Part shown: one piece after another, positions 46,422 to 57,548 of the stretch
Layout: each line of letters begins with the position of its first letter
Numbering within the stretch: the first letter of the stretch is position 1
Assembly (NCBI GenBank): GCA_963691705.1
Contig: OY829541.1
Span: 42,301,661 to 42,365,660 of the forward strand
Direction of reading: 5' to 3'
DNA: 64,000 bases
Source of the DNA: Viola odorata
Lineage: Eukaryota; Streptophyta; Magnoliopsida; Malpighiales; Violaceae
Made by a program: the position numbers and the translations under genes
The notes under the pieces: generated by a model
What the model was told of the DNA's origin: nothing
The model's input: only the letters and a program-made list of their open reading frames with translations
The model's database searches: none

Positions 46422-48056
46422 TGATTGATGGTTTATTTTCATTGTTTTATTGTCTCTTTTCTTAGTAATTGAGATGATAATTATGCTACTTTAAGCCCTT
46501 TTGCTTCCTTTCTCCTTAAACAGCCTTCGGAGTATCAATATGAAGGAAAGGAACGAAAAGCTTGAAGATTAGAGCTAAATCAATCAGTCTTGGTTTGAAG
46601 TTTTCTGCTGGACGCATTTCCTCTTCGTCCCAAGGCCTTGACAAGAAGCGACCTATCAGAGTTCCAGCCTGGACAGCACTGAGCGTACTTTTGTATTTTA
46701 TTTGTTAAAGCTGGTTCGCCCATCCTAGAACGTGGAGGACATTAGCACGAGTATTAGTGCCTGGATTCCCTCTTTCACCTTGCAGAAGAGCCAAGGGGAC
46801 AGAATGGAAGAATGTAAGAAGCACTCCCCTTCTTCCCATCAAGAATATTCTCTTCAAGAGTGAAGTAGTGCCCAGCTCCAGCCTGGTTTGGCAGCATGTT
46901 CGTGAGTGCTGCAGCACATGGTGAAGGCTGGACCTTTGAAGTTGATTAGAGGAGAAGAAGAATGGTTATTAATAGAAGAACGAAAGAGAGAGGAAGACAT
47001 CGGGCAACAAGAAGAAACCAGAGGAGAAAATCAGCATTTTCCCATATTTCCCAGAATTTCCAGCTTTGCTTTGAATTTTCCGGGTTTGAACTTATTCTGC
47101 ATTTTTATTATGTATTATGGCTAAACCTCTAGGTTCCTGGTAGGGATCGAGAGATTGGCTGGTTATGTTGTTTGTGAGACTTTATTGATCTTAATAGAAA
47201 TGAATTTCGTATTTCTTTCCTTCTTGTTTTAAACTTTAAACTTGTCTTTGTTATTTTTGAGCTTGATCAACTTGGATTTAACTTGAACAAGTGCAGTCAG
47301 TTCTCTTGTGATCAAATCACTCTTAGAGAACAGTAGTAGACGAATTCAGTAGGGTAAAAGGGCATTTACTTGGTCTATGCTGATAGAAGGATTAGAACTA
47401 GACTACCTTCCCGTCCCAAGGCCTTGAGAAGGGCCGACCTAGGTGACAGCTGGGTTAACTGCCAGACTTGACCAGACCTTAGGATGACGAATTATTCCCG
47501 ATGTCTAGAAGAAGGATTTCACTGATTTTATCAATCTCTTGAGCTTTTCCATAAGTTTTCTGATTCCTTTGCTTAGGCCCCGCATGGCCAAGCAAAGTGG
47601 CGGATTAGAACCTTAAGAGAAGTTTGGGAAGATTAGGGTGTTTTAAATGGAAGTGATTCTTTTAATTCACTTTTGAAGCGAGATTTGGGAAATTTTAGTG
47701 TAAACTGATTTCCGCAACTTCTAAGGAAACCATTTCAAAAATGTATTTTGTCAATGATCAACAACTTGCCATTGCCATCTCATAATGATCTCTACCTGGA
47801 ATTCTTTCTCATCTGTAATTCTCTCTAGTTTATAACTGTTTTATTGCATGCAACTGTCACTATTTCTACTGTATTCCCGTTTTATCATAACTTCACCACA
47901 AAAACTTGGTTTTATACTTGGTTATTTACAGGAACAACAAGAGTTAGGCAAGCTTGTCCTTGTGGGATCGATCCTCTCATCACTATCTACATTTATTTGT
48001 AGTTTAGCACTGAGTTGTATTTATATTTTTATGCGGGACATGCGACGAACCCGTCA
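46422..48056 (+). repeat. Athila 3' LTR (1,635 bp)
   Basis: Matches 36043-37680 nearly base for base; ends CCCGTCA before the AAGGG duplication. Carries the same two CGTCCCAAGGCCTTG motifs (about 46625-46646 and 47411-47430). Confidence 0.93.
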
Positions 48057-48061
48057 AAGGG

Positions 48062-48684
48062 TGCAAGACTAAACTTTACTCCATCCTTCTCCAACGTATA
48101 CCGATTGCTCCTTCCTTCGTATTTGGCATGTCTATCATAGTGCCACGGCTGACCAAGTAAAAGATGACTTGTATGCATTGGTACGACGTCACAAAGGATC
48201 TCGTCTCTATACTGCCCAATGGAGAACGAAATTAATACTTGCTTTATTACCTTAATTTTGCTGCCTCCGTTCAACCACTATAGCGAATACGGTTTTGGGT
48301 GCTTTGTGGTCGGTAAACTCAACTTGTGAACCAACAACATGCTTACACAGTTTGTGCAGCTCCCATTGTCAATCACCAATGAACACCTTCACTCCTCAAT
48401 CAAACAGTGGGTATAAAATAAGTTTTCTAGCTGTCCCTCCTCACATACTTCGCCCTTGACTTGAGCGCTAAGATTGCGCTTACTAATAAGTGTTAACCCA
48501 TGCGCGTTTGTATCAATCTCTCCCAACTTCTTCCACCACACCCTCAGCCTCTTCACTTGTTCGGTCGTCATCCGAGTCTAGGTAACCATTGTCCCGAATA
48601 ATCAAGACACGCTTATTAGGGCACTCGGACTTCATGTGACCTCTACCATAACACTTAAAACACACAATATCCCTTGTAGGTACA
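48062..48684 (-). pseudogene. Zinc knuckle and protease part of the Gag-protease element
   Basis: Minus strand from 48684: TRDIVCFKCYGRGHMKSECP, a CX2CX4HX4C knuckle, then an acidic stretch, LISKRNLSAQVKGEVC, then VIDNGSCTN of the aspartic protease (about 48350), KPYSLQWLNGGSKIKV and SHLLLGQPWHYDR (about 48130). At least two stops or frame changes are present (about 48390 and 48515). It is directly continuous, across the two inserted elements, with gag to the right and the linker to the left. Confidence 0.8.
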
Positions 48685-51276
48685 TGTCGCACCCCCTTTT
48701 TCGTTGAAAAATGAGTTTAAGGTTTGGGACGGATGCTTCGCATAATACAATGAAGTCGCCACCCTATTTTCTAAGGTTTAGGGAACCTAATGTCATAGCA
48801 TAAAATAAAAAACCAAGGCTTGGTCTAAACCATTGAACAAAGGTTCGAGGTCGTATTGTGGACTTGGGAAGGTGTTAGGCACCCAAGTCACATCCTAAAA
48901 AAGGTTACCGGTTATAAGGTGTTTGAATACAGTTTTGATATACAAAGATTTGTTTAATGATCGAAGCATGTCAACCAATTCTTCCTACGAACTCAAGTCA
49001 CTTTCCAACCATTTACATAGGCCAATGATTGAATCATGTCAACAGAGTTCGCTTACCGAATTGGGACACTTTCCGATTATTTAAACATTTTTGACGTGAT
49101 TTGGCCCTCAAAGGTGACGTTACATCTTAGCATTTTCGTAGGGACATGTTATTTCCGATCGGGACATGAAGGACGGGGTTACCGTTTGTTCGTTATGCTA
49201 GAGCAGACGTTCCCCCTTTTCATCAAGCCATGCATGATTAATTAATTAGGTGATCCTAACATGGATAAAAACTAACATCGTACCATTTTCGTGATTTACC
49301 AATAACCGAGTGGGATTCGAAGCCACCATGCTCAATTATCAAGTATAGCAATAAATCTCATGGCATAAAAAACAAGTGACATAAACATATAAGCATATGG
49401 ATTGATTTTAATCATGCATATAATTATGAGTTTCTTATCATTTTTAAATATCATGCATATAAATAATATTTGCAAGAAGACATTGAATAAATAAAAAGAG
49501 ACTTAGAGAGCTTACTTGCATTGCGTGCTCTTGATCTTCCTTGCAAATTAAGAGTGTTAGCGACGTTTTTTGAAAATAATAAATAATAAAGAGCACATGC
49601 AAGCATTCATTTAAATTGACGAAAAATAAATAAACACGATAAACAAGTAGCAATTTATTTCATATGAGCACATAAATGATTAAAACATAGCATAATCACT
49701 ATCATCATACAATCATTTAATTAAACATGGCATAATCATTATTATCGTACAAATTTTGATTAAACAAAACATGACATAACACATCATTTAATCATACAGA
49801 TTTTAATTAAACATGGCATAACATCTCATTTGAATCATACAATTTTTCATGTAATTTAAATATCATAAAAGCATATAATCATTTCTTTTCATCATTTTAA
49901 ACATGTTAGAAAAGCATACGAACCATTTGTATAATTTAAAACACGTTATATCAACATATGATCATTTACACGATTTTGACGAAAACATTAAATGGGTCAG
50001 GCCCCACATCAAAAATTTGGGCATTAAAAAATGGGCTTGGCTTTGGCCAAGCCCAAATTTTAATTTAAAACATAGAATGGGCCAAAGCCCATCACCTTTC
50101 TTCTTACCTTTCCCGCCCTTACCTTTCTTCTTCTTTTCCCAACCGGCCACCATGGCCAAACACCCAAGTTTCAATCTTTCACCATTCTTACCCCAAATGG
50201 TTGCAATAATCAAACTACTAAAGCATTAAATCATGGCAACAAAAATAGCAAAAAATCAAGTCCAAAACAACATCAATTTTACATGGAAAAAGCAAGCTAA
50301 TTAATATGCATATATATATATCCATTAATTGCTCAAAGCATCATGCATTTAAATTGAAGCAATGGAAGCATACATGGCATGAAAACTAAGCATATTATAC
50401 AATTTTTTACAGTTTATTCATGCATTACAATGGAAAATGAAAATTAAAGAAACTAGAGAGAGAGAGGTAGCTTACCTCTCCGGGAGAGCAATTTGCCAAG
50501 AAGGTAGTGCAAGAAATAGAGATTAAGAGAAGGATTTGTTGCCCTTCATTTGCTGCATGAAGCTTGCTATTTATAGAGAAGGAATTTTGAGTTGGTTGAG
50601 CTTTATGTGGTTGAAAATCGGAGAAGGAGGTGGATGGATAAGGATGGCCGGAGTGGAGGCCAAGTTTGGGGTTTGTGTGGTTGGGTGATGAGCAAGTTTG
50701 GGTATGTGGATGGGTGATGAGCAAGTTTGGGTATGTGGTTGGGTGATGAGCAAGTTTGGGAGATATTTATTTAATTGGTTCGAACGGGATATTTTTGGTA
50801 CGAGCGAAATCGCTCGAAAACAAAAATAAACCCGAACCGAGGGTACAACTATGTGTAGAAAAATAAGGCAAGAAAACTAATATACAGTGAAGAAATGCGA
50901 AAGTTGATTTAACGTATTTATTTTCTCTTCCGGAAGTGTCAAAATGTTCGCGCGCAAAATAAATGTCCTTACGATAAAAATTGAACGAAACTAAACGAGG
51001 CGGCGTGAAAGAGAAAAATAGTACGTAATTATCAATTAAAGAAATAACGCGCTCAACCCTCGGTCCCGAGAAACTTACTCGGGACCGAAAGAAGTTCGCA
51101 TTTAAGACAGTCGAAACTAAGAAAAACTGAAAAGACTTGAAATGATGCGAAATATTAAACAAATTAGCCTAGGACCAAGAATCGACAGAAATTTGATCTA
51201 GACGAGCTATTAAACGTGATAAGCGTAAAATTATGTAAATGTGACAAAAAAAGTGGTCAAAAATCGGGTAGCAACA
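48685..51276 (-). repeat. Left LTR of the LARD-like element (2,592 bp)
   Basis: Starts TGTCGCACCCCC and ends TCGGGTAGCAACA on the plus strand. Includes a conserved hairpin GACTTGGG...CCCAAGTC at 48861-48889, an AT-rich middle with repeated CATGGCATAA motifs, and inverted AAATTTGGGC/GCCCAAATTT near 50004-50051. Open frames inside (49903-50229, 50767-51162) also occur in the other LTR and show no coding content. Confidence 0.85.
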
Positions 51277-51399
51277 GTTGCCCCCTCTTTACTGTCTGAT
51301 AAAAAATACAGTGGAACTGAAATTTTTGATTAGCAGTAAAGACAGTTGCCCCTAAGTGCTACCACGATTTTGTGAAAGGCATTGCAAAAATGTAAACGA

Positions 51400-51950
51400 T
51401 GTCGCTCAAGGAGGAGTATTTAGATAGACAGGAAGGTAAGACAGAAAAGTAGTCGCTCAAGGAGGAGTATTTAGATATAGTATGCGGAAAAGTAATCGCT
51501 CAAGGAGGAGTATTTAGATAGATAGGAAGGTAAGACAGGAAAGTAGTCGCTCAAGGAAGAGTATTTAGATATAGTATGCGGAAAAGTAGTCGCTCAAGGA
51601 GGAGTATTTAGATAGACAGAAAAGTAAGACAGGAAAGTAGTTGCTCAAGGAGGAGTATTTAGATAGACAGAAAAGTAAGACAGGAAAGTAGTCGCTCAAG
51701 GAGGAGTATTTAGATATAGTATGCAGAAAAGTAGTCGCTCAAGGAGGAGTATTTAGATATAGTATGCAGAAAAGTAGTCGCTCAAGGAGGAGTATTTAGA
51801 TAGACAGGAAAGTAGTGGCTCAAGGAGGAGTATTTAGATATAGTATGCGGAAAAGTAGTCGCTCAAGGAGGAGTAGTAATTAGGCATGAATTTAAAGACA
51901 TGAATTGAAAGATATAGTCGCTCAAGGAGGAGTAGTAATTATGCAGAAAT
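51400..51950. repeat. Minisatellite 1: GTCGCTCAAGGAGGAG units
   Basis: About twelve units with core GTCGCTCAAGGAGGAGTATT, starting near 51401, 51452, 51494, 51545, 51589, 51639, 51691, 51733, 51777, 51814, 51857 and 51914. Spacers are of two kinds, ATAGACAGGAARGTAAGACAG and ATATAGTATGCGG, so units are 29-57 bp in an alternating higher-order pattern. Confidence 0.88.
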
Positions 51951-52110
51951 GTAGAATTATGCAAGGTGAGGGTAATACTCACACTCCATACGTTTTGACA
52001 GAAAGGTAAATGACAGAAAAGTAAATGAGAGTTGGAACGTACCTTTGGTTCAAAGCAACGTAGCTTTGATCGGATATTGAGGGAAGTGTTACAAAAAGTG
52101 AGGAAGATGG

Positions 52111-52345
52111 CGATTGGTTGGAAGCCGCTGCGTTTGTTGAGTGGTTGAAATCCAATGCGTTGTCAAGTGGTTGAAAGCCACTGCGTTGTCAAGTGGTTGA
52201 AAGCTGCTGCGTTTGTTGAGTGGTTAAAAGTTGTTACGTTGTTGAGTGGTTGAAAGCCGCTGCGTTGTCGAGTGGTTGAAAGCCACTGCGTTTGTTGAGT
52301 GGTTGAAGCCGCTGCGTTTGTCGAGTGGTTAAAAGCCGCTGTGTT
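52111..52345. repeat. Minisatellite 2: AGTGGTTGAAAGCCGCTGCG units
   Basis: Eight to nine units of about 25-28 bp with the core AGTGGTTGAAAGCCGCTGCG and variants (CCACTGCG, GTTGTTACG), each followed by TTGTYGAG. Confidence 0.85.
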
Positions 52346-52407
52346 TTATTGACGAGATCCGAGAGGGGATACCGCAATTGTCGGAGGTCAATGAAGAGAT
52401 GTGAATG

Positions 52408-52920
52408 AAGGTCCGTGCGAGGCTATCGCTCTCCGGAAGTTTGGCGTGGAAGTGTGAAAGCATGTCCGTGCGAGGCTATCGCTCTCCGGATGTTGATGTG
52501 GAAATGTGAATGAAGGTCCGTGCGAGGCTATCGCTCTCCGGAAGTTTATGTGGAAATGTGAATGAAGGTCCGTGCGAGGCTATCGCTCTCCGGAAGTTTA
52601 TGTGGAAATGTGAATGAAGGTCCGTGCGAGGCTATCGCTCTCCGGACGTTAACGTGGAAAATGTTGGAAGGCATGTTTGTGCGAGGCTATCGCTCTCCGA
52701 ATGTTGGCGTAGAAGTGTGAATGTAGGTTCATGCGAGGCTATCGCTCTCCGAACGTTGACGTGGAAAATGTTAGAAGGTATGTTCGTGCGAGGCTATCGC
52801 TCTCCGAACGTTGACATGGAAATATGGAAGGCATGTTCGTGCGAGGCTATCGCTCTCCGAACGTTGACGTAGAAGTGTGAATGTAGGTTCGTGAGAGGCT
52901 ATCGCTCTCCGAACGTTGGT
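52408..52920. repeat. Minisatellite 3: GTGCGAGGCTATCGCTCTCC units
   Basis: Ten units of about 51-57 bp; the core GTGCGAGGCTATCGCTCTCC is almost invariant while the linker (GTTTATGTGGAAATGTGAATG or GTTGACGTGGAAAATGTT) varies. A run-through frame at 52624-52872 simply translates the repeats. Confidence 0.9.
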
Positions 52921-52983
52921 GCGTATGGATTGAAATGGATTTGAACATGAGGGAGCATGATTTGCCACAGGAATTTGATTTGG

Positions 52984-53170
52984 GAGTGGTAACGTACTCC
53001 ATTCGATGTCTATTGGATTTGTTTTCTGAAAATCCAAGATAAGGGCTTTACAATGATTTCTTCATCGAAGACCCAATTTGAGGAGTGGTAACGTTCTCCA
53101 TTCATTGTTTTCTGATGAAAATCCAAGGCAAGGGCTTTATAATGATTTTTTTATCAAAGACCTAATTTGA
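52984..53170. repeat. Two diverged copies of a 90-100 bp unit
   Basis: GAGTGGTAACGTWCTCCATTC, then GAAAATCCAAGRYAAGGGCTTT and AATGATTT-TTCATCGAAGACC-like sequence appear twice (from about 52985 and 53080). Confidence 0.7.
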
Positions 53171-54311
53171 TTCCAACGAAGCATATCTGTGTCCTGCAAA
53201 TAGGAAGGAAGCAAACGCGAAGCAGCAACAGATAGAAAAAGAGAGAGCAAATGACCTATGTGAGAAATATCAAATATTCCTACATTTAACCCATGGCTTG
53301 CCCCCAGTTTTTTTGTTTGAAAATGATTTCTTTGTTTAAGAAAATAAATCCAAGCATTTTTTGGCTAAAATGTTTGTCCAATTTTCGTTATATGAACATG
53401 GTTGATTCAAGTCTAGATAACGTCTACTTCTTGTTCAGGAAATAACGACCTCAAGAACAAGAGTTTCCCATGACATGCAGCTGTAAGCAATCCTCACCAG
53501 ATATTAGTGTTTGCGCTCACGCTTAGAAAACAAGGCTATGTGTTTACACTCCTAAAAATGCAATAAACATAGCACAAAAGTTAAATTTGCAATGTCAATC
53601 CGAGTGAATAAACTTCCAATGAAGGAAGAAAGGACTTTGTGAGGGAGGAAGAAAGGAGGAATTTGTAGAAGAAATTGTGTTTTTTTTGACAAACAATTTT
53701 AATGTGTTTTGTGCTCGACGACTGATTGCGATGAGGACAAATTGCGGTGAATGATGCTTGACGACTTGATCGTGGTGAAAGCAAAGTGCACAAATTCTTG
53801 AATCTTTGTTGTAGATGTTCCTTCTGGTTTATTTTGAGGGCATCGTGCCCAAGTCCTTCGATATTTGCAAGGAATGATTTTTTTTCCTTTTCAGATCATT
53901 TTGCTGTTGATGTTTGACTATCTTTTTGTATGTACTTGCTTCTGCTGTTGTTTTATTGAATGTGTTCTTTGAACACTCCTTTTTTTTATATGTGTGTTTT
54001 TTGTTTTTTTTTTTTGGTTTATCATCTTCTCTGTCTTTGGCAGAGGCCTCCAAGTCTTGTTTTATTCGGCCTTCTTTTGACGTTGATTTGTCAGTGATCC
54101 TCTGAGGGCTCCCTTGTCATGCCCTTGCTTGACGTGTAACTCCAATTTGGCGGTCCCAGTCGAGCACTCAACTCACTTGGTCAAAAGGCTTTTGGGGTGT
54201 TTGATAGAGTTGTACATGGTGTACAAAATATGTGTTTTGAGGGTAAAAAGGTTTAAAAAATGAAAATGTGGAAGAAGAGCAAAAGCAAAGTCCAATGTCA
54301 TCTTACCGCTA
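53171..54311. other. LARD interior without genes
   Basis: I see no gene. T- and A-rich sequence with unlinked short open frames (53581-53793, 53914-54105) that lack recognisable content. Confidence 0.5.
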
Positions 54312-54728
54312 TCCCATGTCTGATTGTTCATGTACCCTGGATATTATGCAAATCTAACTAACACCTAGTTTAGAATTTACACTCATGAAAGAAACAAGGC
54401 GTGAAGGCCCAAAATACTCACAGGGATATGTTCATGATTGCTTGCATCTAAACATGTCATGGATATAAGAGTTAACAAACAAAATCTCATATGTTCATAT
54501 AATTTCCAATGAACGCAAAATCCCATGTCTGATTGTTCATGTACCCTGGATATTATGCAAATCTAACTAGCACCTAGTTTAGAATTTACACTCATGAAAG
54601 AATCAAGGCGTGAAGGCCCAAAATACTCACAGGGATATGTTCATGATTGCTTGCATCTAAACATGTCATGTATATAAGAGTTAACAAACAAAATCTCATA
54701 TGTTCATATAATTTCCAATGAATGCAAA
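54312..54728. repeat. 208-bp direct duplication, head to tail
   Basis: TCCCATGTCTGATTGTTCAT starts at 54312 and again at 54520. The copies differ at only a few bases (for example AACAAGG/ATCAAGG, GGATATAA/TATATAA), so the duplication is young relative to the element. Confidence 0.9.
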
Positions 54729-54895
54729 ATGATGAATGCTTTGATTTAAAAGGTTCAAAAAACGTGGGATTTTTTGTTTTCCTTCTTTTTAGCCCAAGTA
54801 GTACATGTAATAATTAATTTTTTTTTTGAGAAAACTAAACGTTACACGTGCATGGTTGTAACAACACAAATCGTAGAAATTTCTATAATTATGAA

Positions 54896-54976
54896 CAATG
54901 TAAATTGCGGAAGTGTAAATTGCGAAAACATAAATTACGGAAACGTAAATTGCGGAAAGGGAAATTGCAAAAGGTA
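54896..54976. repeat. Short tandem repeat, GTAAATTGCGGAA
   Basis: Five to six units of about 14-15 bp (GTAAATTGCGGAA, CATAAATTACGGAAA and so on). Confidence 0.85.
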
Positions 54977-55008
54977 AAGGACAAACTTACCTGAAAAATA
55001 AGCATAAA

Positions 55009-57548
55009 TGGATGCTTCGCATAATACAATGAAGTCGCCACCCTATTTTCTAAGGTTTAGGGAACCTAATGTCATGGCATAAAATAAAAAACCAAGGCTT
55101 GGTCTAAACCATTGAACAAAGGTTCGAGGTCGTATTGTGGACTTGGGAAGGTGTTAGGCACCCAAGTCACACCCTAAAAAAGTTTACCGGTTATAAGGTG
55201 TTTGAATACAGTTTTGATATACAAAGATTTGTTTAATGATCGAAGCATGTCAACCAATTCTTCCCACGAACTCAAGTCACTTTCCAACCATTTACATAGG
55301 CCAATGATTGAATCATGTCAACAGAGTTCGCTTACCGAATTGGGACACTTTCCGATTATTTAAACATTTTTGACGCGATTTGGCCCTCAAAGGTGACGTT
55401 ACATCTTAGCATTTTCGTAGGGACATGTTATTTCCGATCGGGACACGAAGGACGGGGTTACCGTTTGTTCATTATGCTAGAGCGGGCGTTCCCCCTTTTC
55501 ATCAAGCCATGCATGATTAATTAATTAGGTGATCCTAACATGGATAAATACTAACATCGTACCATTTTCGTGATTTACCAATAACCGAGTGGGATTCGAA
55601 GCCACCATGCTCAATTATCAAGTATAGCAATTAATCTCATGGCATAAAAAACAAGTGACATAAACATATAAGTATATGGATTGATTTTAATCATGCATAT
55701 AATTATGAGTTTCTTATCATTTTTAAATATCATGCATATAAATAATATTTGCAAGAAGACATTGAATAAATAAAAAGAGACTTAGAGAGCTTACTTGCGT
55801 TGCGTGCTCTTGATCTTCCTTGCAAATTAAGAGTGTTAGCGACGTTTTTTTGAAAATAATAAATAATAAAGAGCACATGCAAGCATTCATTTAAATTGAC
55901 GAAAAATAAATAAACACGATAAACAAGTAGCAATTTATTTCATATGAGCACATAAATGATTAAAACATGGCATAATCACTATCATCATACAATCATTTAA
56001 TTAAACATGGCATAATCATTATTATCGTACAAATTTTGATTAAACAAAACATGACATAACACATCATTTAATCATACAGATTTTAATTAAACATGGCATA
56101 ACACCTCATTTGAATCATACAATTTTTCATGTAATTTAAATATCATAAAAGCATATAATCATTTTTTCATCATTTTAAACATGTTAGAAAAGCATACGAA
56201 CCATTTGTATAATTTAAAACACGTTATATCAACATATGATCATTTACACGATTTTGACGAAAACATTAAATGGGTCGGGCCCCACATTAAAAATTTGGGC
56301 ATTAATAAATGGGTTTGGCCAAAGCCAAGCCCAAATTTTAATTTAAAACATAGAATGGGCCAAAGCCCATCACCTTTCTTCTTACCTTTCCCGCCCTTAC
56401 CTTTCTTCTTCCTTTCCCAGCCGGCCACCATGGCCAAACACCCAAGTTTCAATCTTTCACCATTCTTACCCCAAATGGTTGCAATAATTATACTACTAAA
56501 GCATTAAATCATGGCAACAAAAACAGCAAAAAATCAAGTCCAAAACAACATCAATTTTACATGAAAAAAGCAAGCTAATTAATATGCATATATATCCATT
56601 AATTGCTCAAAGCATCATGCATTTAAATTGAAGCAAGGGAAGCATACATGGCACGAAAACTAAGCATATTATACAAGTTTTTACAGTTTATTCATGCATT
56701 ACAATGGAAAACGAAAATTAAAGAAACTAGAGAGAGAGGTAGCTTACCTATCCTGGAGAGCAATTTACCAAGAAGGTAGTTCAAGAAATAGAGATTAAGA
56801 GAAGGATTTGGTGCCCTTCATTTGTTGCATGAAGCTTGCTATTTATAGAGAAGGAATTTTGAGTTGGTTGAGCTTTGTGTGGTTGAAAATCGGAGAAGGA
56901 GGTGGATGGATAAGGATGGCCGGAGTGGAGGCCAAGTTTGGGGTTTGTGTGGTTAGGTGATGAGCAAGTTTGGGTATGTGGATGGGTGATGAGCAAGTTT
57001 GGGTATGTGGTTGGGTGATGAGCAAGTTTGGGAGATATTTATTTAATTGGTTCGAACGAGATATTTTTGGTACTAGCGAAATCGCTCGAAAATGAAAATA
57101 AACCCGAACCGAGGGTACAACTATGTGTAGAAAAATAAGGCAAGAAAACTAATATACAGTGAAGAAATGCGAAAGTTGATTTAACGTATTTATTTTCTCT
57201 TTCGGAAGTATCAAAACGTTCTCGCGCAAAATAAATGTTCTTACGACAAAAATTGAACGAAACTAAACGAGGTGGCGTGAAAGAGAAAAATAGTACGTAA
57301 TTATCAATTAAAGAAATAACGCGTTCGACCCTCGGTCCCGAGAAACTTACTTGGGACTGAAAGAAGTTCGCATTTAAGACAGTCGAAACTACGAAAAAAT
57401 AAAAAGACTTGAAATGATGCGAAATATTAAACAAATTAGCCTAGGACCAAGAATCGACAGAAATTTAATCTAGACGAGCTATTAAACGTGATAAGCGTAA
57501 AATTATGTAAATGTGACAAAAAAAGTGGTCAAAAATCGGGTAGCAACA
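55009..57548 (-). repeat. Right LTR of the LARD-like element, one end lost
   Basis: Matches 48732-51276 throughout with scattered differences, but the first ~47 bp of the left LTR (TGTCGCACCCC...) are absent; the join is at about 55008 beside ATAAGCATAAAT. The hairpin lies at 55140-55168. Ends GGGTAGCAACA then GTACG. The deletion also removed the neighbouring primer site. Confidence 0.85.

Larger units (their letters stand above)
36043..48056 (+). mobile_element. Athila-like Ty3/gypsy element, 12.0 kb
   Basis: LTRs 36043-37680 and 46422-48056; AAGGG at 36038-36042 and 48057-48061 is the target duplication. The primer site matches tRNA-Asp, typical of Athila. Gag, protease, RT, RNase H and integrase are on the + strand, followed by about 1.7 kb without a convincing gene before the 3' LTR, where Athila elements often carry an env-like ORF. 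Three in-frame stops and a solo-LTR insertion in RNase H make it defective. The LTRs are nearly identical by eye. Confidence 0.93.
48685..57548 (-). mobile_element. Large non-autonomous LTR element (LARD-like), 8.9 kb
   Basis: LTRs of about 2.6 and 2.5 kb enclose about 3.7 kb without any gag or pol. Flanks GTACA (48680-48684) and GTACG (57549-57553) are a target duplication with one change. Termini TGTCGCACCCC and GGGTAGCAACA. Minus orientation is likelier, because AAAGAGGGGGCAAC (51277-51290 complement) abuts the LTR start TGTTGCTACCCG as a polypurine tract would. The opposite internal end is deleted. The interior is mostly minisatellites. It inserted in the gag region of the Gag-protease element. 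Confidence 0.82.

Noticed and set aside
49903..50229. 108-codon frame conserved in both LARD LTRs (also 56181-56507)
   Set aside because: Conservation follows from LTR identity; composition is low-complexity and no coding signal or homology is recognised.
51400..51950. Regular repeats with spacers, CRISPR-like at first glance
   Set aside because: Spacers are themselves repeats of two kinds, the genome is a plant, and the array lies inside an LTR element. It is a minisatellite.
52624..52872. Open frame with repeated CEAIALRTLTW-like units
   Set aside because: It only translates minisatellite 3; linker length changes break the frame elsewhere.
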